Shown: positions 27,101 through 38,900 of the stretch, piece after piece | Numbering within the stretch: position 1 is the first letter of the stretch | Layout: the number at the start of each line of letters is the position of its first letter | Source of the DNA: Rotaria macrura | Taxonomy: Eukaryota > Rotifera > Eurotatoria > Philodinida > Philodinidae | Length of the DNA: 64,000 bases | Assembly: GCA_900239685.1 (NCBI GenBank) | Contig: OENT01000034.1 | Coordinates: 186,001 to 250,000 of the forward strand | Direction: 5' to 3' | Program-made: the position numbers and the translations under genes | The notes under the pieces: model-generated | Databases searched by the model: none | What the model was told of the DNA's origin: nothing | Seen by the model: only the letters and a program-made list of their open reading frames with translations

Positions 27101-28671
27101 AAATAATACGAAAAAAAAGAGTAAACTTCTAGTTTCAAAATAATAAAAAATTGTCTTGCTTGTAAAGTATTTTTTCCGAAGAAAACTACGAGTACTTTCT
27201 AAAAGTATTCTTTGTATACTCGCATTATACAGTGACATTTGAAAGTTGTCTGCTCGGTAAATTTTCAATGGATTGCTCGATTTCATTTAAAATTTTGTAG
27301 CAGATGTAAAACGAAAAGTTATGAAAGAAGTAAAAAGAACAGCTTGAGGCTTTGTACCATCCAGGAAATATTTACAAGATGCTGACAAATATAGAGTGAC
27401 TTTTTTTCTAAAATCATCTTGAATGATAATTTTTCGAAAAATATTCTTTTCAATTATAATTTAACTCAATTAAATTCAGCCAGCAAGTCTAAGTGACTTG
27501 TTCGTCTGTATTTGGCTACTAATTTTCCATCCAAATCTAAAAGACGATTTAAACGTTTTCAACGAATAAACTCAATTTTATCATTGAATAAAGCGGGAAT
27601 TGAACTTTACAAGATCTATTTTTCTTCGTATCCAATGACGCCTTGGGAAACGTTTGCCACATAATACAGGCATAAAGTGTAATGAAATTCATCAATCAAA
27701 ACTTGTCATAGTCTATTTGTATTTTTTTCCGAAACAATCATATCAAAAAGTTGCAATCCATTCGTATCTATAAATATAAGTATGCATATATTTATATTTT
27801 TCTTGTAAATTTGATCGAAGAAATGTATGCGTATATAAATGATCAGACGAGATGATTGTGTCAATAAAATTCTATATTCTAAAAGGACACTATTATTTGT
27901 TCAACTCTAGCACAATTATTTTCATATAATATTAATTTATTTTTCGGGCCTTTTCATCTATACAAGAATATTTCATTAAAATCACGGAAAATTTTCTAAA
28001 TGATAAATTTGTACTAATAACAAATATTTACATATAAGTCTCCTATATTAACTATTGTTATTTGATATTTACAAAAATTGATAGTTTTTTTCATATTAAA
28101 TGAGTTAAGAATAATGAAAAACAGGCAAATTTAGCAACAAAATATGGGTCGAACGTTCAAATCTCTTTAATGCTTCTTTGTGAGACTTAGCTCACAGGAA
28201 GTTCTATATTTGATCATACAGATGACGTCTCACTATGATTACACAAATATAAGAGATCATACGTTAGTTTGCTTGTCAATTTATTCATTACTAATCGATT
28301 TCCGCATGTATTCGTTTTAACTACACGTTTCCTTGATATTTTTAACATCTGTTGTTTTTCATTCCAGTTTTATTGTGACAATATTTTAAATAAAGTTCAT
28401 GAATCTTCAGAAACTTCTACTAAGAATAAGAGCGACCTAAACTAGAAATCCATGACTGTGAAGCATCTCTTATTCATTGTGATAAAAATATAATTATTAT
28501 CAATATTCGTTTACTCTGTTCATTTATTTTATTTTTCAGGTATTCACAGAATTATTATGTCAGAAAAAGGGTAAAATATCTGTTTTTTATTGTGGACCAC
28601 CCTCATTATCAGCTGAACTAACAACGAAATGTCGTCAATATGGATTTGCTTATAAAAAAGAATTATTCTAA
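18133..28671 (+). CDS. NOX5: NADPH oxidase 5-type, Kunitz domain in loop C
   Basis: Calcium-regulated membrane oxidase: takes electrons from cytosolic NADPH through FAD and two hemes to O2 outside. Seventeen exons, all in phase, 1158 aa: 18133-18252, 18359-18453, 18533-18656, 18718-18806, 18872-19019, 19103-19253, 19328-19538, 20404-20615, 20674-20862, 20945-21157, 21229-21380, 21437-21628, 21693-21825, 24784-25610, 25681-25887, 25955-26236, 28540-28671. EF-hand loops: DRDSSSLLSESE (51-62), a degenerate DTDQTGRLTLEK (204-215), canonical DRDGDGTIDFDE (240-251) and DVDQSGDISFEE (284-295). Heme ligands H424/H438 and H574/H587 have NOX spacing. FAD motif HPFS is at 665-668; NADPH motifs are DGPYG (956-960) and GIGITPF (978-984); the protein ends in Phe. 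GPRFWKWLLIPGIL and GITPFASILQSIM match human NOX5 closely. Oddities: a Kunitz domain at 453-517, a long Asn/Ser-rich insert before the NADPH lobe and an extended N-terminus. Confidence 0.95.
20945..21157 (+). other. Kunitz/BPTI-type domain exon within NOX5
   Basis: This 213-bp exon (71 codons, phase 1 at both ends) encodes the end of TM3 and then a six-cysteine module: C453, C463, C492, C500, C513, C517. Spacing C3-7-C4-12-C5-3-C6 is exactly that of Kunitz domains. The diagnostic core is present: RYRFDSIINQC, then YGYLGCGGNWNQF, then C-x3-C. The C1-C2 gap is 9 (usually 8) and the C2-C3 gap is 28 (usually 15), so the inhibitory-loop side is enlarged. An NQS sequon (470-472) lies in the enlarged part. 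It sits between TM3 and TM4, which is extracellular loop C in NOX enzymes. Confidence 0.85.
21826..24783 (+). other. NOX5 intron 13 (about 3 kb)
   Basis: Largest intron of the gene. Apart from the inverted-repeat element at 22659-23476 I see no coding exon or RNA gene. Short open frames at 22077-22289 and 23871-24137 (minus strand) show no recognisable domain. Confidence 0.6.
22659..23476. mobile_element. Old MITE-like element in NOX5 intron 13
   Basis: Imperfect terminal inverted repeats: 22659-22823 pairs with 23307-23476. Shared blocks include ATTGCGG, the ATAGAAACAG run, and AGCAGAAT followed by CATTATGG. I estimate roughly 70-75 percent identity by eye, so the copy is old. The interior has no transposase-like frame. 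The ends look like TGYCYGGGC; I could not define a target-site duplication. Confidence 0.6.
24784..25610 (+). other. NOX5 exon 14 with expanded polybasic/Asn-Ser-rich linker
   Basis: The exon begins with conserved dehydrogenase sequence (SESLWLHVHASGHWTRRVYE) and runs into about 230 residues rich in Asn, Ser, Lys and Thr before DGPYG resumes in the next exon. Human NOX5 has a much shorter, polybasic, phosphorylated segment at this place. A basic patch (LRLRSSMRSRMSKSY) at the start of the insert may be its counterpart. The exon is spliced at a GTAATG donor after 25610 and joined to 25681 over a 70-bp intron. Confidence 0.8.
26237..28539 (+). other. NOX5 intron 16 (2.3 kb), empty
   Basis: A+T-rich DNA between the NADPH-lobe exon ending GRPDWDQ and the last exon starting VFTELLC. 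I saw no paired repeats or coding potential. Confidence 0.6.
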
Positions 28672-28812
28672 TGATTAAAAGACAACATTCACGTGATCAT
28701 GTCATTGAAGTCTGTTCTCATCGATCGAGCCGATCTTAGCATTGTGTAGAAATTTCAGCGAACAGAAATCTACTTTCATATTTGTTTCTTTTCTTGATGT
28801 AAAAATGCCTGT

Positions 28813-28818
28813 AATAAA
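28813..28818 (+). terminator. Candidate polyadenylation signal of NOX5
   Basis: AATAAA 142 nt after the TAA stop; the first clear copy downstream of the gene. Confidence 0.5.
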
Positions 28819-30183
28819 CATAGAAATCAAATTTATCGAAATTATTATAATTGCAAATCTATAAAAAGATTCAACAAACGCCAGCTGTCGGAAGCGGAGT
28901 ATGAAAGTGTGTAGGCATATTTCATTAGCTTTCAGTTTACAGTTCAAAAACATAATCACCTGCACCATTTGACGCGTCTGCTATGATTCAATGTAATTAG
29001 TGTCATTTTCAATCTTTTTTAAAATTCTATGATTCACAAGTACAACATTAACAATGTTTGTTTTTCTTCGTTTTACTAATAAATAATTTGAACATATGTG
29101 CATGTCTATGACTTTTTATATCTTTGTTGAAAATAGTAAATAGAATCATGAATTCATTATTTGACGCTATGAATAAATGGATGTCTTCTGATTTTATTTT
29201 ACGTTTTACATCGTCATCATCTATGATAGGAAGAAAACAAATGAAAGAGAAAAAAACAAGAACTTCACAAAAATATGATAGAGAGAATGAAAAAGAGAGA
29301 AGAAAAAGAAAAATAAGTTCTAGTTTAATTGGTTGAATCAGAGAAAGTTTTTTTTACCTAAAATTTTCTGTATTTCTTATAGTTAAACATATAACTTATC
29401 TATTTCTACGTTCACACAACATCCATATACTCTGCGAAAGACTAGAGTCAAAACAATTATTCAGTACAGGTATGATCGATAGTTATTTATTTGTTTAAAA
29501 AGTTATGAGTTCGAAATACTGAATTCTAATGACAAGATTTCGCTTCTACCTACATACCGAGTGTATATATAGATTTTCAAGTATTTTCAAAAATTGCATC
29601 ATACTTTTTCTGAAATTATAAGATGTTTCTCCTTTTTCTTTAAAGGGAAAGCACGAACAGGAACTACAATAGATGTCCATCGACGATGGTCACTCTAGTT
29701 TTCTGTGTAACAGGAAGTATTCTATATCATATTGAGAACAAAAGAACCATAGAGACTTCAATTTTACTCTTTATTTATTTCAAGTGACTGCGATGTTAAA
29801 AGTACAAAGACATTCACTGATTGAGTAAGATTGATGCGAATGTTGATTTTTCTTTCATTTCTTTGGTATAAATGAATCATTAAATGTGCCCTGCATTCGA
29901 TGGTGCATTTACCTTTGTCACGTTTCTACAAGAGAACTTCCAATGAATTCTAATGTCTCCTACGCATATCCGGTTAAACAAAGTTAATGAGAAAGTATGT
30001 TACTATCTATAAAAAAGAATATGCAAATTTGCCATTTGAAAAGTCTTCTTCGAAAGAGTAACAAAGGAGAACACAATCAGATTCATGTATACAGGCTCTT
30101 TTGTTTTAAATTAGTATTAACTTTAGCACTAAAAGAAATCTACTGAACCTAACATGTAACCGCACTCGTTTGATTGAGTATAC

Positions 30184-30191
30184 ATATATAA
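30184..30191 (+). promoter_or_regulatory. Possible TATA box of small secreted-protein gene
   Basis: ATATATAA lies about 75 nt upstream of the ATG at 30264. The DNA is A+T-rich, so chance occurrence is likely. An acceptor-like ccatttag directly before the ATG could instead be a splice or trans-splice site. Confidence 0.3.
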
Positions 30192-30263
30192 TGGTCTTTT
30201 TTAAGTATTTTACATCTGTTTTTTTATCGTCAGAGAAATTACAACTCGTATATTCCATTTAGA

Positions 30264-30725
30264 ATGTTGATATTCTCCTCATACATTATTGCTTTTGCAA
30301 GCATTATTGGTCTAGTTCTCATGAATCCTGTTGAGCATGAGTTAGCAAATGAAAAAACTGGAAATATTTCATTAACTCAAGCATTTCATAGAGCTGAAAA
30401 AATACTCAATCATTATTCTCATTTAATGGATTCTGATATTGATTATCTTGTTCATGGTATATTACATGTCTTGATGAAAAATCCAACAACATTTTCATTT
30501 CTTCCACGTCGTGCAGTGGATGTTATATTGAATAATGTGGCAGAAAAATTGGGCTCTGATGATGTTGATACTATAACAGCACCTATTTTACTTAGTATTG
30601 AACAAAATCATCCAAGTGAAATTGAAGAACCATCAACATCGATATTGACTGATGAAACGAAAGAAAAGATTGAAGAAGCGCTGGACAATTTTTTAGACGG
30701 AAATGACTTTAATAAGTTTTTTTAA
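30264..30725 (+). CDS. Small secreted protein of unknown function
   Basis: A 153-aa uninterrupted frame. Residues 1-20 form a classical signal peptide (MLIFSSYIIAFASIIGLVLM). The mature part looks mostly helical and acidic, with two or three amphipathic stretches (around LTQAFHRAEKILNHY, DYLVHGILHVLM and AVDVILNNVAEKL) and an acidic tail ending DGNDFNKFF. There are no cysteines in the mature part and one N-glycosylation sequon (NIS). I do not recognise a family. It lies between NOX5 and hemicentin and is convergent with hemicentin. Codon use resembles the neighbouring genes. It could also be the last exon of a gene with upstream exons, because an acceptor-like site precedes the ATG. No function is proposed. 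Confidence 0.6.
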   Translation: MLIFSSYIIAFASIIGLVLMNPVEHELANEKTGNISLTQAFHRAEKILNHYSHLMDSDIDYLVHGILHVLMKNPTTFSFLPRRAVDVILNNVAEKLGSDDVDTITAPILLSIEQNHPSEIEEPSTSILTDETKEKIEEALDNFLDGNDFNKFF

Positions 30726-30921
30726 ATCATAAACAAAAAAGAAAAAAATATTCAAAGCAAGATCAACAAGAAAAAAATTAAGAAAACGAAAGAAAAACAA
30801 AATAGAATTAAAAAATCATTTTTTTTTCATCCATGTATGTGTGTTTGTGTGTGTTTGTTTGTTTGCCAACTTGACAGGGTGAAGTGAAGCTCATATCCAA
30901 GAATATATTATTTTTCCTGTA

Positions 30922-30927
30922 TTTATT
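30922..30927 (-). terminator. Candidate polyadenylation signal of hemicentin
   Basis: TTTATT on the plus strand (AATAAA on the minus strand), about 40 nt past the hemicentin stop. It overlaps the presumed 3' UTR of the convergent small gene. Confidence 0.4.
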
Positions 30928-30949
30928 CCTTTCTTCGAATTATTGTTGC

Positions 30950-30955
30950 AATAAA
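30950..30955 (+). terminator. Candidate polyadenylation signal of small secreted-protein gene
   Basis: AATAAA followed by an A run, 225 nt after the stop and only about 12 nt from the hemicentin stop codon on the other strand. Confidence 0.4.
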
Positions 30956-30966
30956 AAAAAAACTAT

Positions 30967-32949
30967 TCAAAAATGAAACGGTGAAATATTAATGCGGATT
31001 GCAAATATTGTATGTATACGACGGCGATGACGATGATGAGATAAATGTTTACTATTTAATTCATCATCATAGAAATGTATTTCAAATTCATATTCATTTG
31101 ATTCAAGCAATGTTCGATTTGTTTTTAGATCATTACCATCGAGTATGAAAGGGAATGGTATATTCATATTATCTTTATCAATAATTGTTATTGAAGTTTT
31201 ATTTCGATAATTTATAGGTAAACTAAGTAATGTTCGATTTGATAATGTTAATCGAGGAATAGCGATCAATCTATGACGTATATAAATAGCTTGACGAGGT
31301 CGACATGATGACGAACGTTGATAACATTTTAAATAACAATCACTTTCATTTTGACGTATATAACCAACAGGACATGGAATATCAACACATTCATATGCAC
31401 CTTGTGTATTAAAACACGTACGATCTTGACCACAATGAATTTGAAATTGATGACATTCATCAATATCTAATGATATTTATAATGAAAAGAAGAATATTTA
31501 TTTAAATAAAAAATAGTTCGATACTAACCTTGACATTGTCCAAAACCATTTATTTTGAATCCTATCGGACAATAACATCGATAAGAACCTATTTCATTTT
31601 CACACATATATTGACAGATATTGTTTTTTTCAATACATTCATTAATATCTAGATAAATTGATAAACAATAAACAACAAATGATTTTCGAAGTCTTCAATA
31701 GAAAAATTTGATAAAATTTGAAAGTGTAAAAATCAAAACGATCTCTATGATTTTCGAGAAATAGTTGATTTCATTAAAAGCAGTAGTATAGGATAAGTTC
31801 AACATTTATTTCGATTCGGCGTAAGTACATAAAAAAGAAACATTCTTTAAGTAAGCATGAATATCAGATAGGCATACAATTATGAAAGACGTCATCATTT
31901 CAATCGAGTAGTTTAGTTCTGGAATATTGAGAGAAAATTTTCCACAGATGTTTTTTTATTCTTATGTAATATTTTAATGAGAACACTTGAATGTACTCTA
32001 AAAATGTCTATGCTAATATTCGCATAACGTTTCAATTAAAAGCAGTATAAAGTAATTTTTCTGTAGGAAAATATGCGCACCAGAAGTTTTGATATCCTGG
32101 GCAAATATTTTGTCTTCGCTGCGTCCACCACTGACGTATTATGTAGAGTTATGACGTACGGACCAGACATTTCTGAAACTTGCTATGCATTGCTATATAC
32201 ACTAACTCTTTCAACTGTATCTTGCAAACAAAACACTATAGGAGACGGTTTCGACATACCACTGTTATTAAAAAGCTTTTGACATTCGTCAGAACATTTT
32301 TGCATTGCGAATGAATGCAAAAATTACTAGAGATCAAAGTTGATAATCATCTAAATTCAGTAAAATTCATTCATTATTTCTTAAATTATGGTTTCATTAT
32401 TACTTCAATTATTTTCATTATGGTTTGAACGTTTGAAAATGCAACTATTGAAAATATCTCTCAAGAAACATTATTATTGTTATCTACTCATGAATGCTTT
32501 TGTTTTTTATTCATCGATGCTTTTTTCATGTCATAGTACTCTTTTTCCCATTTCAACGTAAATTTGATGCTATTTATTGACTATGCGTCCTTTTGAGCTC
32601 GATGCATGAAATTATGATAGAAATACCACAAACACAATGGGAACATCAAACAAAATTATTCATTCGCATGAAATTCTAAAAAAGTTCCACATACCTTCAC
32701 ATGATCCGGATTCAATTGTTTTCCGGTATCCTTTTTCACATCTATCAGATCGACAATCAGCGCATTCTATAAGCAAAACATTAAAGGATATATACTATAC
32801 GATCGAAATGTAACATGTTATATGTGTAATACCATGACAAAACGTTCCTCTGAGTTCAAAGCCAATCGGGCATGTCGAACTTTCGTTGGACTCTAAAATG
32901 GGTTCAGTTATCCATTCAAGTTTTTCTTCGTCTTCATTATAAGTTGGTA
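30967..32949 (-). other. Hemicentin EGF repeats and fibulin-type C-terminal module
   Basis: Exon 32949-32833 ends [13 protein letters not shown]. Exon 32766-32695 encodes only [16 protein letters not shown] and a final Cys, a degenerate EGF. Exon 31648-31529 is a full EGF of DINEC type. Exon 31466-30967 has a DIDEC EGF and then the C-terminal module ([40 protein letters not shown]), matching the last domain of fibulins and hemicentins. Confidence 0.85.
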
Positions 32950-35900
32950 CTAATACACATGAAATGATATTATAAGAATCAATCGATTAGATATGAAATC
33001 GGTGCCTTACGTGTATACAATTTTTTGAGATGGTACACGGGAGTTCTCGTCGTTTTATCGTATTCATCATTCGGTGTACATTGTATTGTTTGACTATAGT
33101 TGTAAGCTATTTTGTGTTTTCCATTTAGAAAACCACTTGAAAATGTACGAAAATGACCTAAATAAAATTCATTGAAACTTGTTAAATATTAGCCTGTTAT
33201 TTATATGAGATATTGGCATTCGAATAGAAAATAAACTCAACAGTATTGATTGCATATGATAACGAGATAAAATAGTTTATTGATTTTTTTTCTATTCAAT
33301 TTTTCATATTCAATATGTTTACACATGTATTTATTTATTATCTCAGTAGATCTTTTTTCAGATACGGAAATAAGATTGAAATATCACTCGTAAATGCTCA
33401 TCTTTAACTAAACTATCGATGATGCAAAATTTCTGGCATCTCTTATTTCTTTTTACTTAAGCGTGCATCGTACGATTTACTTTTTCACGCTGATCACAAG
33501 TCTCTACTTCATTTTTTCCATTTACCAAAACCTTCATCCAGAAAAAATGCAATGTACTGAGATATTCTAAGAATCAGCAAAATATTTGTTTTTCAACGAA
33601 AAAAAAAGTTCATGTCTCAATTGTTACAGTTTTTGCTCTATACAAGATGATTTTCAAATTGATGGTGTAAATATGAGTCTAAGCGCGTCATATTAAGTTC
33701 GATGGGAAAATACATATGCTCAATCTAGAAAAGCATAGAATTTCCATTCATACACAATTCGAAGTATTTTTTAAAGCCGCAGTAACACATGCAATATTTT
33801 CATGATTTCAAGAAACAAAATCATCAGAAAAGGGAATGCTTTTTGTCCGAATAAATGAATCAATGTTTTTTTCAACTTCAGTACAAGTTATAAAAGATAA
33901 AGCATCATTAATATTCTATGGCTAGCAGAGTTTATTAAATATTTTCTTTTTAGGATATATGCTAACGAGTGCGTTTTAGATTAGAGCGTAAACATAAAAC
34001 GAAAAACTCTACGTACCAGGTGTTGCAAAAGTTTTGCGACATTCTTTGTTTTGCGAATAGTTCTGCACAGACAAACAATATAATCTTAATTCTTTTTTCA
34101 AAAGATGCGTGCTCAAATTCTCTACAAACTTCGATTTGTCTTAGTTTACAACAGTATAATTGAGCTTTTTTATTGGTTACATAGTATGATTATATGAAAT
34201 GATCCTATTTCCCATACCTTGTTTAGTAATTCATTCTTTTCGTGGAAGTCAATATTCAATTCTTAAAGCATTTAATACTGCTATACAGCTCTTGAAATCC
34301 TCTGTTGATTGCTTACGTATCTGCAGTTTTTTATGTTTTTTCCTTCGCACAGACGAATGGTCGTATTTTCATGATTTTCGGGATTTTCATGTATGATTTC
34401 TATGTTTCAAAGAAAGCATTTGAGAAATGCCACTTATCTCGAAAACGTTTCATTTTGGCAGTATTCGTAAGGTAATTACTTTTTCTTTCTGTGTGCAGTC
34501 CAAATAAAGCGTGAAAAATAATTCCACTGAATGACGACTTCGAACAACATCAAGAAGGCTGCTTTTGTTGTAGCAGCTCAGGCAGATGATAGTTTTTTGA
34601 AAAATATAGACATGATCAAACACTTACAAATAATTCTAACAGTACATTCCGCACACACTCCAATTACAATGGGACAATCTCTTCTATGTATTTTTTTAGT
34701 GCGGAAAAAACGTTGGAAAAACACAAACAGACATGTGGGAAATAGGATCATTTCATATAATCATACTATGTAACCAATAAAAAAGCTCAATTATACTGTT
34801 GTAAACTAAGACAAATCGAAGTTTGTAGAGAATTTGAGCGCGCATCTTTTGAAAAAAGAATTAAGATTATATTGTTTGTCTGTGCAGAACTATTCGCAAG
34901 ACAAAGAATGTCGCAAAACTTTTGCAACACCCGGTATATGCGTATTCATATATAAGTGTATCACAAGTGAATAGGGTGACTAATATGCGTCGATGAAAAT
35001 CTTAGACATTATCTGTTTTTTGAACTTCATAAAAAGAATGTGTTTTCTAACCATAATCAATAAATACCGTTCGAATTGTCTAGTGTGAATATCATACTCG
35101 TTTATATATATTTTTCCTTTTCTGCATCGGTCTCACGATTTATATAGAGTAACTATGATCTATTATGATTTCTATTTTAAATAAAGCAGCAGGCAATCGA
35201 GCCGATATTGTGTTGATAGGAAATATTTCTTCCAAAAGACATCACGATTACTTTGCATGCAATAAAATCAAGATTCTTTGCTTATTCAAACATGCAAATA
35301 ATATAATAGCTTCATTCGAATATATTATCTTAATCGTTAGAGAATCTCACACAAAGTACATTGAGCAATAGCTGAATAACTACCTTATATTTGTTAGGTG
35401 CCTTTGATTATTTAAGTATGAAATAATCCATTTATCAAACGAATTTGAAAATAAACATAGATATAGACACAAACCGTAAGCACGATTATTAGAAACACTA
35501 GAAAATGAAAATAAATCGAAGGCATTGATAGTAACGCCAATCTGTGATTCTAACTCATTATTCTGAGTAGAGCTATTCGTTTTAAGACTGCTCATAATAC
35601 AAATTAAGTTCATTTTTCTTCTTTGATTTCGAGACGAGTGGCATAGGTGTAAATAGGACAGGAAAGAGTGTAAAAAGCACCATGTGCACACTTCTGACAC
35701 GTACATATGTTCAAATCTAAGACGTGTCAGGTTTCTGTAATACGTTTCACTGTTCTAATTGAAGTGTGAATACGCTTGTCAATGTCATAATTTTGTATAA
35801 TAAATATTTTCCATGTTGCATTGAGTAACTTTGTGTGTCAGTTGTGATATGTAAATAGTTCTACTTTCAAATGAACTATTATTTTCTGTTTCTGTGATCA

Positions 35901-38900
35901 ATTTCTAATGAATAGAGAAATTTCCAGAGCAAGTAGTAAAATCGGAGTTTCTTTCAAATTTTGAAAAGTATAAGTGCTCGTCTCTTCCTTCATAACTGGA
36001 AATGTTGAAACATTCCTGGAATTATAAAGAAAGTAGTAGTACAACGTGGGTAAGACATAGTTTGGCGGTTTCGAATCATCTGGCGTGTTTGCTCAACTAC
36101 CAGTTATTTACCATTTCCAGCCGAATAGTACCAAATGGACACATTTGGAACTTGCTTTAAGAAAAACTGTTTCAAACTGGTGTCGAATATCGTTCTAATA
36201 TCATAATAATTAAGGGCACTAATGTCATAATTTATTCACCTTTCTCAAAGTAGCATTATGAGAGTTGAGTACCATGGAGGATTCCTACAGTCAGAACTAT
36301 CACTGTTTCAAACATCTAATAAAAGTCGATATTCGCAGCACCAACTGCAAAGTTTTTGTTGATAGATTCTCAATTTCTGTGACTACTAATGACAGTGTTT
36401 CAGCAATCAATCATAGAAGAAAAAACAAGAATATTACCTTTTGCTCACATCCGGCCGTAACGGTACAAACCTGTCAAAAAAATTGATCCTTTTTCCACCT
36501 ACAGGAATTTGATGGTTTATATTTTTCGTGATCTGTTCCATGAAACTAGAACAAAGATTATGTTACAACCTTTCCTCTCAATAACTCAACTGAGTTATCG
36601 CTAGAATACTGCGAAATATTACAGAATTAGGCAAAATTTCGCCAGTTTTCTTGATATTAAGGCCTAGAATTNNNNNNNNNNNNNNNNNNNNNNNNNNNNN
36701 NNNNNNNNNNNNNNNNNNNNNNNNNNNNNNNNNNNNNNAATTCTAGGCCTTAATATCAAGAAAACTGGCGAAATTTTGCCTAATTCTGTAATATTTCGCA
36801 GTATTCTAGCGATAACTCAGTTGAGTTATTGAGAGGAAAGGTTGTAACATAATCTTTGTTCTAGTTTCATGGAACAGATCACGAAAAATATAAACCATCA
36901 AATTCCTGTAGGTGGAAAAAGGATCAATTTTTTTGACAGGTTTGTACCGTTACGGCCGGATGTGAGCAAAAGGTAATATTCTTGGTTTTTGACTGACCCT
37001 CTTCCCGGTATCGAATGCTAGATGTTCGATTTCTACGTAGTGAGTCAAGTCTAAATACAATGGAGAGGATTTTTTGCACTCCTTCTTCTTGTAGACCGGC
37101 AGAAAGGGTTAAAGGAAGAAATTTTTGTTTAAAAAAGTCAGTACAAAATCCCACGAAACATTTTTACTACCTCCGTTTTCTTCTTGAGTTTCAATTTAAT
37201 TCTTTGGACACATTGCTAACGATAATTTATGTGTCGAAATAAAGACAAGTGTGTAGTCAGAGTAATGATTGATAAATTATTATTTCATAAATGATAGTGA
37301 CAAGCACTAATGCTTTTGTGATTTTCGTTAGAAAATGACAGAATTCTTGCTAAATGCAACTCGATGATTCGACCATTGTTGAATTCCCACGAATAACAGA
37401 ATCATTTATAAAAGCATGTTGTACAATAAACAGACAAAGTTTCTCAACCTCTATCACCATTTTTATCATCCAGAAAAGCGCTAGGTACAGAATTCTCTAT
37501 CATTTCTTTAGACATGAGTTGTCTCTGAAAATAATCATTGGGTTCGTCAAAACCTAACGCTGTAACATTTTCGATACTCGTTTATTTTTGAATATCTCAA
37601 AAACTTTAATAGCAAGAAAGTTCACTCAAACGCCATTTGACGTCGCTCAACAATTTCTATGTATAATATAAGTTTGATGCTTTTTGGTTGAACTCAACAG
37701 TGTATAGAAATGGTTTATAACTACGTAACAATGTGACATAAAAGGAACCCTGAGTTTGCAGCGCGCCGACTTGTCTTTCAACTACCTGTGAACGACGTTC
37801 TTCAATTAAAATAGGCCTGAAACCAACTTTGCAGAACGTGAAACGAGCTTTCCAATGGTAAAAAAATGTTTCCTAGTTCTTGTTACTCATATCAAAAATG
37901 AAAAAAGAAAACATAACGCTGTGACGCTTTTCGTAACGCTTTGACAAACATTTTTGTCGATCAATTTTAAGTCAGTCAGCGTGCTCAAATCTATTTGATT
38001 TTTACGATAATGGGTCTTTTCTGTACATATAAAGTCCGTTCAAAAACTCAAGTTGCTACAACCAAGTGGAAGTCTGTTACAAGTATGGGAAGTTGAAAAG
38101 TCTACAACAATCTAAAATTTATTGTCGTGAGTGAAAGTTAAAAATACATAGACCACTTTGTAGAGACTAAAATTCTGCTTCCAATAGCGTGATAAAGAAA
38201 TGTTTTCAAAAACATTTCTTTCTTGAAAAATTCGAAATACGATTTTCCTAAAGTTTAAAACACTCTGTTGGTTGCCAAAATGTAATTTCTCTCCAGAAAC
38301 AATATTAAATTCGTAATCACCGGCGTGTCGAGGTCAATCCATCTCGAAAAACATTTTTCAAAAACTTGATCAGCGAAGTAGAGCGTTATGTTGACAAGCT
38401 GCACTACTCTCACCTTGAAGAAATTCTTCTAACCTTTCCAATATCTTTTAAATAACCGTATTCATTCGAAAAAGTTGTAAGTTCTAGGGTTGCCAGAAGT
38501 CAATGAATAGAAAAATAGCTGTTGCAATGCAAAAATTCTTGCATGTTTTCTTCTGTGAAATATGAAGATCACAAGAATTAAAACTAATCTTCTTTATCGA
38601 TCTGTTTTCGGAGCCACAATGTATCCTGAGAGAGCGGAAATGTTTTACTTCAAATACTGCAAACATTTTGGAATTCTGACTTTTGCTTATCTCTTTCTGT
38701 TTCTGTTTCTTCCTATTCAAATTAAGAAAAGTATTTCTAATATCTGTAAGGAATGTCTCAATTTGACTAGACATAGCATGCCTTAGAAACTAGTGCAATT
38801 CGGTTGGCTTTCGCGTAAAAACTCGGTACTGAGAAAGTTCGACAAAACGAAAAAAGATTTAATTGTTTTCACATAGAAAAACATTCCATCATTTCAAGTT

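Larger units (their letters stand above)
28672..30263. other. Intergenic, NOX5 3' to small secreted-protein gene
   Basis: A+T-rich. A 70-codon frame at 29124-29336 ends in a Lys/Arg/Glu-rich low-complexity run and has no support. Nothing else recognised. Confidence 0.5.

Noticed and set aside
36924-37154. Minus-strand frame of 76 codons entering the palindrome, sharing its last residues with a frame at 36265-36486
   Set aside because: The shared tail is simply the inverted-repeat arm read twice; no transposase or other motif.
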